Assembly: GCF_030704685.1 (NCBI RefSeq)
Contig: NZ_JAUZDX010000012.1
Coordinates: 124,001 to 188,000 of the forward strand
DNA: 64,000 nucleotides
Direction of reading: 5' to 3'
Source: Acidovorax sp. A1169
Lineage (GTDB): Bacteria > Pseudomonadota > Gammaproteobacteria > Burkholderiales > Burkholderiaceae_C
Part shown: positions 9,414 through 16,973 of the stretch, one piece after another
How the letters are laid out: every line of letters starts with the position of its first letter
Position numbering within the stretch: position 1 is the first letter of the stretch
Program-made: the position numbers and the translations under genes
Notes under the pieces: model-generated
The model's input: the letters and a program-made list of their open reading frames with translations, nothing else
What the model was told of the DNA's origin: nothing
The model's database searches: none

Positions 9414-9679
9414 ACATCGTCTCCAAAATGAGCAGCCGTTGGTTGGCTGAGGGGGTATGGAGACTGTAGAGACTGTGGGGCGCAGTTATCTTGCAAGTTC
9501 AAGACGCCAAGGGCTGGTATGCGCTCGATTCATGCGAAAAATCAAGTGCAGAGCATGTGAAAAGCTCTTAATGCCCAATTGGCGCAAAGTTGCTGCTTGT
9601 TCGGGCGGCGAGCTCCTTGCGTGAGAAGCCCTGCCGCCATGTCGGCATCGCTGGGCGCCGAGCGCCCTGGATTCCCGGC

Positions 9680-10366
9680 TCAGCCCATGACCACCGGGCC
9701 ACCCTTCTGGATGCCGCGCTGGTAGGCAGGACGTGCCTCCATGCGCTTCTTGTAGGCCAGAATGTTCGGGCAAGTGCTGGCCTTGCTGGAGCGCGACAGG
9801 GCCGCCTCCACCGCAAAGCTCATCTGGAAGTCGGCCATCGTCAGGTGCTCGCCCGCGAACCAGGTGTGCTGGCCCAGGTGAGCCTCCATGAAGTCCATGG
9901 CCGTGTTCACGTTCGGGTCCACCACCTTGTCGAGCACCTTGCCGCACAGCGCCTTGGCGATGGGCTTGACGAAGAAGGGCATGGGCTGGCGCGGGATGGT
10001 CATGAACACCAGCTTCATCACCAGCCAGTTCATGAGCGAGCCTTCGGCGTAGTGCATCCAGAAGCGGCACTGGCGGTACTCGGGCGTGCCGCGCACAGGC
10101 TGCAGATGGGCCAGGTCGCCACCGGCCTGCGCACCATAGGTCTCCACCAGGTACTCGACGATGGCGCCGGACTCGGCGATCACCTCGTCGCCATCGGTGA
10201 TCACGGGCGACTTGCCCAGGGGGTGGATCTTCTTGAGCTCGGCCGGGGCCAGCTTGGTGGCCTTGTCGCGCTGGTAGATCTTGAGCTCGTAGGGCACGCC
10301 CAGTTCTTCGAGCAGCCAGAGGACGCGCTGCGAGCGCGAGGTTTCAAGGTGGTGGACGGTGATCAT
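9680..10366 (-). CDS. Glutathione S-transferase family protein
   Basis: This 228-residue protein has an N-terminal thioredoxin-fold domain starting ITVHHLETSRSQRVLWLLEEL, with a cis-proline in KSPVITDGD and an EVIAESGAIVEYL segment that contacts glutathione, followed by an all-helical C-terminal domain. Family members conjugate or reduce electrophiles with glutathione in the cytosol. It is a single gene read on the minus strand. The substrate is unknown. Confidence 0.92.
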   Translation of the reverse strand: MITVHHLETSRSQRVLWLLEELGVPYELKIYQRDKATKLAPAELKKIHPLGKSPVITDGDEVIAESGAIVEYLVETYGAQAGGDLAHLQPVRGTPEYRQCRFWMHYAEGSLMNWLVMKLVFMTIPRQPMPFFVKPIAKALCGKVLDKVVDPNVNTAMDFMEAHLGQHTWFAGEHLTMADFQMSFAVEAALSRSSKASTCPNILAYKKRMEARPAYQRGIQKGGPVVMG

Positions 10367-10457
10367 GCGCGCATCTTAGGCGCTGTTGCCGATGCTTTGG
10401 GCGCCCTTTGTGTCGCCTGGGCGATGCTGGCGCCAATCTGGCCCTGTGTCTGGCGGT

Positions 10458-11345
10458 TCAGCCCCTTGTGTGCAGGGAGGGGTGCTCGCGCAGGTAGCGT
10501 GCAATCGCCTGCAGCACGCTGGTGAGGTCGCGCTGCACCGTGTCGAAGTGCGCGCCGCGCTCGCGGCTGGCCTCGTCCATGTAGACCGGCCGGCGTATCT
10601 CCACCTGCATGCTGTGCCGCTGGTGCGCGGGCTGGCCGATGCGGGCGATGAGCTGCACGCCCTTGTAGGGGTCGTTGCGGGCCACAGTGTAGCCGCGGGA
10701 CTTGAGCTCCTTTTCCACCAGGTCGACGAACGCCGGTTCGCAGGTGGTGCCATCGCGGTCGCCCAGCACGAAGTCGGCCAGCGGGTGTGGGCTGTCTATC
10801 TGCAGCCGCTCGTAGGCGTTGTTGGGCATGGAATGCAGGTTCAGGTGCCAGACGGCGCCGAATTGCACATGCGCCTGGCCGATGGCGGCTGCCAGCGCTG
10901 CATGGTAGGGCTGGTAGCAGCGCGTTATGCGTGCCTGCACCTCGGCCACCGTGAGCTTGCGGTCGTAGATGGGCGTGGTGGCGTTCACGTTGCGCCAGAT
11001 GAGGCCGTAGCCCAGGCGCGTCTTTTCGCCCGGGGCCAGCGGCTCGGGCCAGGGCGCGTCCAGCAAGGTCGGGTCCAGGTCGTCGAGCGTGCGGTTGGCA
11101 TCGATGTAACTGCGCGGGAAGTGCGCCTGCAGCAAGCTGGCGCCCACCTCCGGTGCGGCCTGCCACAGGGCCTCGACATGCGTGTCTTCGGCCGCGCGCA
11201 GCAGGGCGCGGGGTACCGCGTGGCCAAAATCCGCAGGGTAGGCAGTGCCGCTGTGCGGCGAGTCGCAGACCAGGGGGATGGCCGGCGCCACCGGCGTGTG
11301 CAGGGTGAAGGTGGGGGCATCGCTGTGCAGGTCCATGTGCATCAT
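10458..11345 (-). CDS. N-formylglutamate amidohydrolase-family protein
   Basis: This 295-residue protein belongs to the FGase family, which hydrolyses N-formylglutamate to formate and glutamate as the last step of one histidine degradation route. Supporting segments are CDSPHSGTAYP at the start, FPRSYIDANRTLDDLD and HLNLHSMPNN. Its ATG overlaps the stop of the upstream Bug-protein gene (ATGA at 11342-11345); a second ATG follows directly at 11342. No other hut gene is nearby, so the true substrate may be a related N-acylated or carboxylic compound taken up with the help of the neighbouring binding protein. Confidence 0.9.
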   Translation of the reverse strand: MMHMDLHSDAPTFTLHTPVAPAIPLVCDSPHSGTAYPADFGHAVPRALLRAAEDTHVEALWQAAPEVGASLLQAHFPRSYIDANRTLDDLDPTLLDAPWPEPLAPGEKTRLGYGLIWRNVNATTPIYDRKLTVAEVQARITRCYQPYHAALAAAIGQAHVQFGAVWHLNLHSMPNNAYERLQIDSPHPLADFVLGDRDGTTCEPAFVDLVEKELKSRGYTVARNDPYKGVQLIARIGQPAHQRHSMQVEIRRPVYMDEASRERGAHFDTVQRDLTSVLQAIARYLREHPSLHTRG

Positions 11346-12340
11346 TCCGCGGTCAATTTGGCGACCTTGGCCACGCGCGCATAGCGGTCCAGCGCCTGGC
11401 GAATCTGTACGCCGAACTGCGCGGGGGTGCCCGGGATCAACGTGGCGCCGGCCTCGTCCATCTTCTTGATGAAGTCGGGGTGCTTCATGGCCGCGTGGAT
11501 CGCCTGGTTGAGCCGGTTGACCACGGGCGCGGGCGTGCCGGCCGGTGCCACGACACCGAACCAGCCGCCCGCGCCCATTTCCTTGAAACCCAGGTCGCCG
11601 TAGGTTGGCACATCGGGCAGCAGGGGCGAGCGGGTCTCGGAGAGCACTGCCAATGCCCGCAAGCGGCCCGCCTTGATATGCGGCAGCGCCGAGGGCAGGT
11701 TGTCGGTGATGCCGTCGACCTGGCCGGCCACGGCGTCGTTGAGCGCCATGCCCGCGCCCTTGTAGGGAATGTGCAATAGCTGGATCTTGGCCAGGCTGGA
11801 GAAATGCTCCACGTTGGCATGCCCAAGCGAGCCGGTGCCCGGGGATGCGAAGTTGTACTTGCCCGGGTTGGCCCTGGCCAGCGCGATGAACTCCTGCATG
11901 GTCCGGGCCGGGAAATTGGCGTTCACCGCGAACACGCTGGGCACCGTGGCCACGTTGGACACCGGGGCGAAATCCTTCACCGGGTCGTACTTCATGCGGT
12001 TGCCGTAGGCCGCTGCGTTGGAGCCGTGCGTGCTCATGGTGGCCATGCCCAGGGTGTAGCCGTCGGCGCGGGCCTTGGCCACCTGCTCCATGCCCAGCGA
12101 GCCGCCGGCGCCGGCCTTGTTCTCCACCACGATGGGCTGGCCGAGTTCGCGCCCTGCGAATTCGGCAATCAGCCGTGCCGCCAGGTCGGTGGAGCCGCTG
12201 GGTGCAAAGGGCACGATCAGCTTGATCGGCCGGTCCGGGTAGCCGGCCTGTGCGTGAACCGCGCCAGCCAGCGGTGCCAGCGCCAGGGCCAACAGGGCGG
12301 CCCGGCGGCTGAGGGAGGAAGGGAGGCGGATGCTTGCCAT
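11342..12340 (-). CDS. Tripartite tricarboxylate transporter substrate-binding protein (Bug/TctC family)
   Basis: This 332-residue periplasmic binding protein has a signal peptide (about residues 1-30, ending VHAQA) and the Bug hallmarks YPDRPIKLIVPFAPSG, PIVVENKAGAGGS and a Lys-rich C-terminal lobe. Bug proteins bind carboxylates and are very numerous in Comamonadaceae and relatives, often without a linked TctAB permease, as here. The ATG at 12340 is preferred over 12364. It forms an operon with the downstream amidohydrolase and is divergent from a LysR regulator, which probably controls it. Confidence 0.93.
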   Translation of the reverse strand: MASIRLPSSLSRRAALLALALAPLAGAVHAQAGYPDRPIKLIVPFAPSGSTDLAARLIAEFAGRELGQPIVVENKAGAGGSLGMEQVAKARADGYTLGMATMSTHGSNAAAYGNRMKYDPVKDFAPVSNVATVPSVFAVNANFPARTMQEFIALARANPGKYNFASPGTGSLGHANVEHFSSLAKIQLLHIPYKGAGMALNDAVAGQVDGITDNLPSALPHIKAGRLRALAVLSETRSPLLPDVPTYGDLGFKEMGAGGWFGVVAPAGTPAPVVNRLNQAIHAAMKHPDFIKKMDEAGATLIPGTPAQFGVQIRQALDRYARVAKVAKLTAE

Positions 12341-12423
12341 GGTGGGGGTTCTTTCGGTGGCCAAAGGGTGCTGGCAGTCTCTGGCGAACGGTGATCACCC
12401 GCAAACGACACTCCGGCATTCCT

Positions 12424-12442
12424 GTATTACCATTGGTCATAC
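12424..12442. promoter_or_regulatory. Candidate LysR operator (19-bp palindrome)
   Basis: GTATTACC-ATT-GGTCATAC is an inverted repeat with 7 of 8 paired positions and contains a T-N11-A core (12427 to 12439), the usual LysR-type box. It lies in the divergent gap between the Bug-protein gene and the LysR gene, 22 bases before the regulator start. Confidence 0.6.
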
Positions 12443-12464
12443 ACCACCCCAGCCTTGCTGCACC

Positions 12465-13379
12465 ATGCGCCTGCATTCGCCATCGATGTCCGAGTTGCAC
12501 GCCTTCGTCACCGTGGTGCGCACGGGCAGCTTTTCGCGCGCTGCGGACGAGCTGTGCGTGACTCAGGGCGCCATCAGCCGGGCGGTGGCGCGGCTGGAGG
12601 GCCATTACGGCAAGGTGCTGCTCAAGCGCAGTTCCCAGCAGATGCTGCTGACCGCATCAGGCGAACAGTTGTTGGCGGCCGTGCGCGAGCCGCTGGCAGC
12701 GATCGAGGCGGCCAGCGAGGCCCTGCGCGTGGGGCCCGCGCGCACCACGGAACTGGTGCTGTCCGTGGTGCCCACGCTGGCCAGCGTATGGCTGGTGCCG
12801 CGCCTGCCGGATTTCCAGGCGCGTCACCCGGATGTGCGCGTGCGTTTCGTTCCCTACCGCAAGGACGAGGACTTCTCGGGCCCCACGCCGCATGCCGCCA
12901 TCCTCACAGGCCTGGGGGCGGCGCAGTGGCCCGGGTGGGAGTGCGACTACGTCATCGGCCGCGAGGTCGTGCCGGTGTGCCACCCTGCGCGTGCGGCAAG
13001 GCAGCAGTGGCAGCATCCGGCCGACCTGGCCTCTGAGCCGCTGCTGGCCCATTCCACCTCGCCCGGCAACTGGGCGCAGTGGCTGCGGGCCGCAGGCGCC
13101 GCAGGGGCCGAGCCCGAGCTGTCGACGGTGTTCGACCAGGTGTCCATCCTGGTCCAGGCGGCCATGGCCGACATGGGCGTTGCGCTGGTGCAGCGCTGCC
13201 TGGTGCGGGCCGAAATCGATGCCGGCCGTTTGGTCACGCCGTTCGATCTGCCGATCACCCTGCAGCGCGGCTACTTCCTGTGCCGCCTGCCCGGGCGCCG
13301 GGCGGCGGCCAGCCTACCGGTTTTTCGCCAATGGCTGCTGGACAGGGCCCGTGAGGACATCGCCTCGATGCCCGCGTGA
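12465..13379 (+). CDS. LysR-family transcriptional regulator
   Basis: This 304-residue regulator has an N-terminal winged helix (residues about 9-68: ELHAFVTVVRTGSFSRAADE, then TQGAISRAVARLEG) and a LysR substrate-binding domain after it. The ATG at 12465 places the helix-turn-helix at its normal distance from the start; the frame extends upstream to 12330 without need. It is divergent from the Bug/amidohydrolase operon, with a palindrome between, and probably regulates that operon in response to its substrate. The gene is followed by a symmetric terminator. Confidence 0.93.
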   Translation: MRLHSPSMSELHAFVTVVRTGSFSRAADELCVTQGAISRAVARLEGHYGKVLLKRSSQQMLLTASGEQLLAAVREPLAAIEAASEALRVGPARTTELVLSVVPTLASVWLVPRLPDFQARHPDVRVRFVPYRKDEDFSGPTPHAAILTGLGAAQWPGWECDYVIGREVVPVCHPARAARQQWQHPADLASEPLLAHSTSPGNWAQWLRAAGAAGAEPELSTVFDQVSILVQAAMADMGVALVQRCLVRAEIDAGRLVTPFDLPITLQRGYFLCRLPGRRAAASLPVFRQWLLDRAREDIASMPA

Positions 13380-13415
13380 GCGGGTCCATGCCCGTGCCTG
13401 CATGGCGCACCAAGC

Positions 13416-13442
13416 AAAAAGCCCTCTCGCGAGGGCTTTTTT
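13416..13442. terminator. Bidirectional rho-independent terminator
   Basis: AAAAAGCCCTC (13416-13426), loop TCGC, GAGGGC and six T residues (to 13442) form a symmetric stem flanked by A and T runs. It can stop transcription from the LysR gene on the plus strand and from the small basic protein gene on the minus strand. Confidence 0.9.
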
Positions 13443-13481
13443 GCAGGGGCCGGCCGCAGCCTGCCCGTGGCGATCTGGCGA

Positions 13482-13652
13482 TCAGCCGCCCTTCTTGGAG
13501 CGCTTGCCAGGGTTCTTCTTGCTGCGCGTGGCGACGCCGCGCTCCAGGCTCACGCGCTGGCCGCGACCTGGGGTGGCCAGGTTGTAGCCGGGCACTGGCG
13601 TAGGGCGGGGGGTGCGCTTGCGGTCTGCTTCGGTGACGATCTTGTTGCCCAT
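13482..13652 (-). CDS. Small basic conserved-type protein, 56 residues
   Basis: An ATG at 13652 opens a 56-residue frame ending at TGA 13482-13484. The product starts MGNKIVTEADRKR, has a proline/glycine-rich middle (PTPVPGYNLATPGRG) and ends in a Lys/Arg-rich tail (TRSKKNPGKRSKKGG). It is very basic and probably unstructured, suggesting nucleic-acid binding. AGAGA lies upstream as a weak ribosome site and the symmetric terminator follows 40 bases after the stop. The arrangement of codons, stop and terminator supports a real gene; I recognise no named family. Confidence 0.7.
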   Translation of the reverse strand: MGNKIVTEADRKRTPRPTPVPGYNLATPGRGQRVSLERGVATRSKKNPGKRSKKGG

Positions 13653-13761
13653 GGGAATTCTCTGGAAAAGATGGTGGAAAAACGTGTATTAGGCCATAGG
13701 TCGGGCTGGATGCAGAAAATGAAGCCTTTTTCGCACCGGTGACAGAGTGGTGTTGGATGCC

Positions 13762-14841
13762 TCAATTGCCGGTGAACCGGGTGGCAAACGCAGCCCCGTG
13801 GTCGGTGGAAAGCGCCTCGCGGCAGTGGTGCGGCAGCACGAAACCGCGGCCCGCATCCTCCACGGCCTTGGTGCGTATCACAGGCGGTTGTGCGCGCACG
13901 CCGCCGAAGATGGTGGCAAACGCCACGTCGGCCGCATCGCGCCCGGTGCCAAAGCGGATCAGCCCCATGGGAATTGCCGTGCCCGAGGGGTCGAACAGGT
14001 ACCAGCGGTCACCCAGGTAGGCTTCCACGTAGGCATGGAAGTCTGGCGGGCCCAGGCTCGGGTCGGCGCCGTAGTCGGTGCCGGTGGTGAAGCGTGCGGG
14101 GATATTGATCGCGCGGCACAACGAAATCATCAGGTGGGCAAAGTCGCGGCAAACCCCCACCTGCTCGACCAGGGTGTCCACGGCCGAGGTGTTGGAGTTG
14201 GAGGTGTTGGACGTGAACGCCACATGCTTTTGCACCCAGTCGCGGATCGCCTGCACCCGGCTGTGGCCCTGCCACAGGGCGCCGAACTCGTTGAGCGCCA
14301 GGCGCAGCAGCCGGTCGGACTGGCAGTAGCGGCTGGGGTAGATGTAGCCCATCACCTCCTGCGGCAGCCGCCGCACGGGCACTTCGGCCAGCTGCATGGG
14401 GTCGGTGCGGTGGTGGGTGATGTCCACCGTGGCCGAGTACGCCACGCTCAGCGGCCCGGGCTCGCCATGCAAGCGCAGGTAGCGGTTGCCGGTGGCCGGG
14501 TCGGTGTGGATCTGCTGCGGAATGTTCTGGTTGATGACCAGGCGTTCGTTGCTGACGGCCTGGCTGGGCGTGTGCGCGGCGTGGATGTTGAACACGAAGT
14601 CGGCACCGTACTGGTCGATCTCGTAGTGTAGTTCGATCTCCAGTTCCATGCGCACCCGGGTGTTGGCCATGAAGGGCGCAGCCGTGGCCTGCATGGGCGT
14701 GCTCTGCATACCTTGCGACTGCTGTAGGTTGCTGGCAGCAGGTGTGACCGCAGTAGGCGACTCGTTGGCCGCTGCAAGGGGCAAGGGCGCCGTCATCGGG
14801 TTGAAGGGCGGGGCCATGGAAGAAGACGATTGCGCGAGCAT
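13762..14841 (-). CDS. Transglutaminase-like (cysteine protease fold) protein
   Basis: This 359-residue protein has a bacterial transglutaminase-like N-terminal beta domain (from ANTRVRMELEIELHYEID) and a core with the catalytic triad: Cys in GVCRDFAH, His in DFHAYVEAY and Asp in LFDPSGT. The first 65 residues form a low-complexity Ala/Ser/Pro/Gln/Met stretch not usual for the family. The ATG at 14841 has AGAGAGG 8 bases upstream. The family includes amide hydrolases as well as cross-linking enzymes, so the reaction is unknown. Relatives often lie with alpha-E and ATP-grasp genes; here none are adjacent. Confidence 0.87.
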   Translation of the reverse strand: MLAQSSSSMAPPFNPMTAPLPLAAANESPTAVTPAASNLQQSQGMQSTPMQATAAPFMANTRVRMELEIELHYEIDQYGADFVFNIHAAHTPSQAVSNERLVINQNIPQQIHTDPATGNRYLRLHGEPGPLSVAYSATVDITHHRTDPMQLAEVPVRRLPQEVMGYIYPSRYCQSDRLLRLALNEFGALWQGHSRVQAIRDWVQKHVAFTSNTSNSNTSAVDTLVEQVGVCRDFAHLMISLCRAINIPARFTTGTDYGADPSLGPPDFHAYVEAYLGDRWYLFDPSGTAIPMGLIRFGTGRDAADVAFATIFGGVRAQPPVIRTKAVEDAGRGFVLPHHCREALSTDHGAAFATRFTGN

Positions 14842-15054
14842 GAAGTGAGCCTCTCTGGTGGGTGCAGCTCCGTCAGGCGCCGTGCGCCTGGCCTTGGGCT
14901 TTGCGTGGCCAGTGCAAGGCAACCCCTGCACACCGCTGCCATTGCAGGATAGGCGTTTACCCGGCTGCTGTATGTAGGCTGACAGCCTGTTGCCGTTGTG
15001 AACGGCGCTGACAGCTGCGTCTTTACACAGCGAGCCCCTGGAGACCGCGCTGGC

Positions 15055-15423
15055 TCAGTCGAGCCCGAAGGCCTCGCGCAGCGCGTTGCAGAACATGCTG
15101 CTGCCGCTGATCGACAGGGTGATGGTGGTGCGCGCCGGGCCGGGCGTGCGGGCATGCACCGCAATGGTGCCGCTGGCGTCGTCGAATGCCAGATCCAGGG
15201 GCGTGGCCACCTCCTGCACGCAAGCCAGGTCGTAGTCCCATTCGCCGCCCTCGTCGGCCGGGCCGCAGCCACCGGGAAACTGCGCATGTGCCCAGGCCAG
15301 CACCTGTGCCACTTCGGCATGCAGGGCCGCCACCTGCGCTGGGGCTACTGCCGCCATCGCATCGAACGTGCCGGTGCCCTCGAAGTCTTCGCTGTAGTCG
15401 AAATCCAGGTAGCGCAGGGGCAT
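15055..15423 (-). CDS. Conserved hypothetical protein, 122 residues
   Basis: This small acidic, cytosolic protein starts MPLRYLDFDYSEDFEGTGTF and ends NALREAFGLD. It is followed by a segment ATPLDLAFDDASG and a predicted beta-rich C-terminal half; no signal peptide or membrane segment is visible. I recall similar proteins only as uncharacterised ones in Comamonadaceae-type genomes. It is divergent from an ABC ATPase gene, 98 bases away. No function is offered. Confidence 0.75.
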   Translation of the reverse strand: MPLRYLDFDYSEDFEGTGTFDAMAAVAPAQVAALHAEVAQVLAWAHAQFPGGCGPADEGGEWDYDLACVQEVATPLDLAFDDASGTIAVHARTPGPARTTITLSISGSSMFCNALREAFGLD

Positions 15424-15521
15424 GGCGTGAGGTGGAGGCAGGGTGGGCCGTGCATTGTCGCGCAGCAGGGGGCTGCATTTCCTAGAATGGCTGAGTTCGC
15501 TTCTCCGAGGTCTTCCCTTTC

Positions 15522-16160
15522 ATGCCTGCTGCCAGCACCGACGCCATCCTGCACATCAACGGCCTGTGCTTTGCCTACCCCGAATGCCCGTTGTTCCAGG
15601 GCCTGGACGCCCGATTGCCGGCCGGCACCACGCTCGTGCTCGGCGCCGACAGCAGCGGAAAGACCAGCCTGCTGCGCCTGTTGGCGGGCGAGCTTGTCCC
15701 TGACGCCGGCCAACTGGTGCTGCAGGGCGTTCCTTTGCACGCATCACCTGCCGCCTACCGGGCCCAGGTGTTCCAGGGCGACCCGCGTTCGGATGCGCTG
15801 AGCGAACAGGTGGCGCAGGACTGGCTGGCTGCGCTGCCCGCCCGCTACCCGCAGTTCGACGCGGCGGCGCTGGCCCGGCACATCGAGGGCTTCGAGCTGC
15901 AGGAGCATCTGCACAAGCGCTTCCTGATGCTGTCCACAGGCACGCGGCGCAAGGTGTGGACGGCCGGGGCCCTGGCCTCGGGTGCAGCGCTCACGTTGAT
16001 CGACGAGCCCGTGGCGGGGCTCGACAAGCCTTCGGTGCAGTACCTGCAGCAGGCTCTGGCCGCCCTGGCCACGCAGCAGGACCGGGCCGTGGTGGTCGCC
16101 CACTACGATGCCCTGGTGGGTGTCCCCTGGCAGGCGACCATCACGCTGCCTGACCGGTAA
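15522..16160 (+). CDS. Stand-alone ABC transporter ATP-binding protein
   Basis: This 212-residue nucleotide-binding domain has Walker A GADSSGKTS at about residues 41-49, signature LSTGTRRK in place of LSGGQ, Walker B LTLIDEP and the switch histidine in VVAHYD. The size is that of small exporter-type ATPases such as the CcmA group. No permease gene is adjacent, so its partner is unknown; the gene stands between a hypothetical gene and a LysE exporter. The Walker A and signature deviations are mild and ATP binding is probably kept. Confidence 0.85.
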   Translation: MPAASTDAILHINGLCFAYPECPLFQGLDARLPAGTTLVLGADSSGKTSLLRLLAGELVPDAGQLVLQGVPLHASPAAYRAQVFQGDPRSDALSEQVAQDWLAALPARYPQFDAAALARHIEGFELQEHLHKRFLMLSTGTRRKVWTAGALASGAALTLIDEPVAGLDKPSVQYLQQALAALATQQDRAVVVAHYDALVGVPWQATITLPDR

Positions 16161-16240
16161 CCCTGGCCGAACAGGATCGTTTCCCAGGCCCTAAACTGGG
16201 GCCTGCGCCGCCATTGCGGCCGTTTTCACCGGAAATTCCC

Positions 16241-16873
16241 ATGGACGCCCTTCTCTTCGCCCCTGTCGCCGTGGCCATCGCCCTGACGCCCGGCCCCAAC
16301 AATTTCTGCGGCCTCAACAACGGCATCCGTGCCGGCGTGGGCGCAGCCCTGGTGGGCACCCTCGGGCGCGCGGCGGCGTTTGCGATTTTTCTCACCGTGT
16401 CGGCCGTGGGCCTGGGGGCCATGCTGCTGGCGTCCGAAGCCGCCTTCACCGCCGTGAAGTGGGTGGGCGCCTGCTACCTGTTCTGGCTGGGCTGGCGCGC
16501 CTGGCGCAGCCGTGAGTTCAATGGCCTGGAGGTCGTGGACGGGGCCGAGGTGGCTGCGAGCGCGGCGCCGGTGCGCCTGTGGTCGCTGATCACGCAAGAG
16601 TTCCTGCTGGGTATCACCAACCCCAAGGCCATCATCCTGTTCGCGGCCATCTTTCCGCAGTTCATCGACCCGGCGCAGCCGGCGGCGCGCCAGTTCCTCA
16701 TATTGGGCAGCGTGTACCTGGCTGCGGAGTTCGTCGCCACGGCGGTCTACGCCGCCGGCGGGCGGCAGATCCGCCGCTTCATCCGCACTTCGCGCGGGGT
16801 GGTGCGCCTGAACAAGGCCACGGGCGGCTTCTTCATGGGCGCGGGCGGCCTGCTGCTGGCCACGAACCGCTGA
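16241..16873 (+). CDS. LysE/RhtB-family amino acid exporter
   Basis: This 210-residue inner-membrane protein has the family start LTPGPNN near residue 16 and six hydrophobic segments, with the typical YLFWLGWRAWRS loop after the third and TNPKAIILFAAIFPQF near the middle. LysE-type proteins export amino acids or their derivatives. The ATG at 16241 starts just before the first membrane segment; the frame upstream to 16214 is not needed. It stands alone, so its substrate is unknown. Confidence 0.92.
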   Translation: MDALLFAPVAVAIALTPGPNNFCGLNNGIRAGVGAALVGTLGRAAAFAIFLTVSAVGLGAMLLASEAAFTAVKWVGACYLFWLGWRAWRSREFNGLEVVDGAEVAASAAPVRLWSLITQEFLLGITNPKAIILFAAIFPQFIDPAQPAARQFLILGSVYLAAEFVATAVYAAGGRQIRRFIRTSRGVVRLNKATGGFFMGAGGLLLATNR

Positions 16874-16973
16874 AAGGCCTGCTGCGGGGCCCGCTGCCCG
16901 CCCATGAAGCGCCGTAAAGCGAGGGTAAAGGCAGGGTAAATCCCTTTGCCTGCGCGCCGGAGTGTCTCGGCGC

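Noticed and set aside
10458..12605. Apparent 715-residue fusion of an N-formylglutamate hydrolase with an upstream extension
   Set aside because: The upstream part is another frame of the Bug-protein gene. The hydrolase has its own ATG overlapping the Bug-protein stop.
13762..14841. Transglutaminase-like gene as part of an Anbu cluster
   Set aside because: The Anbu gene lies about 40 kb away, with no alpha-E or ATP-grasp genes between, so no cluster claim is made.
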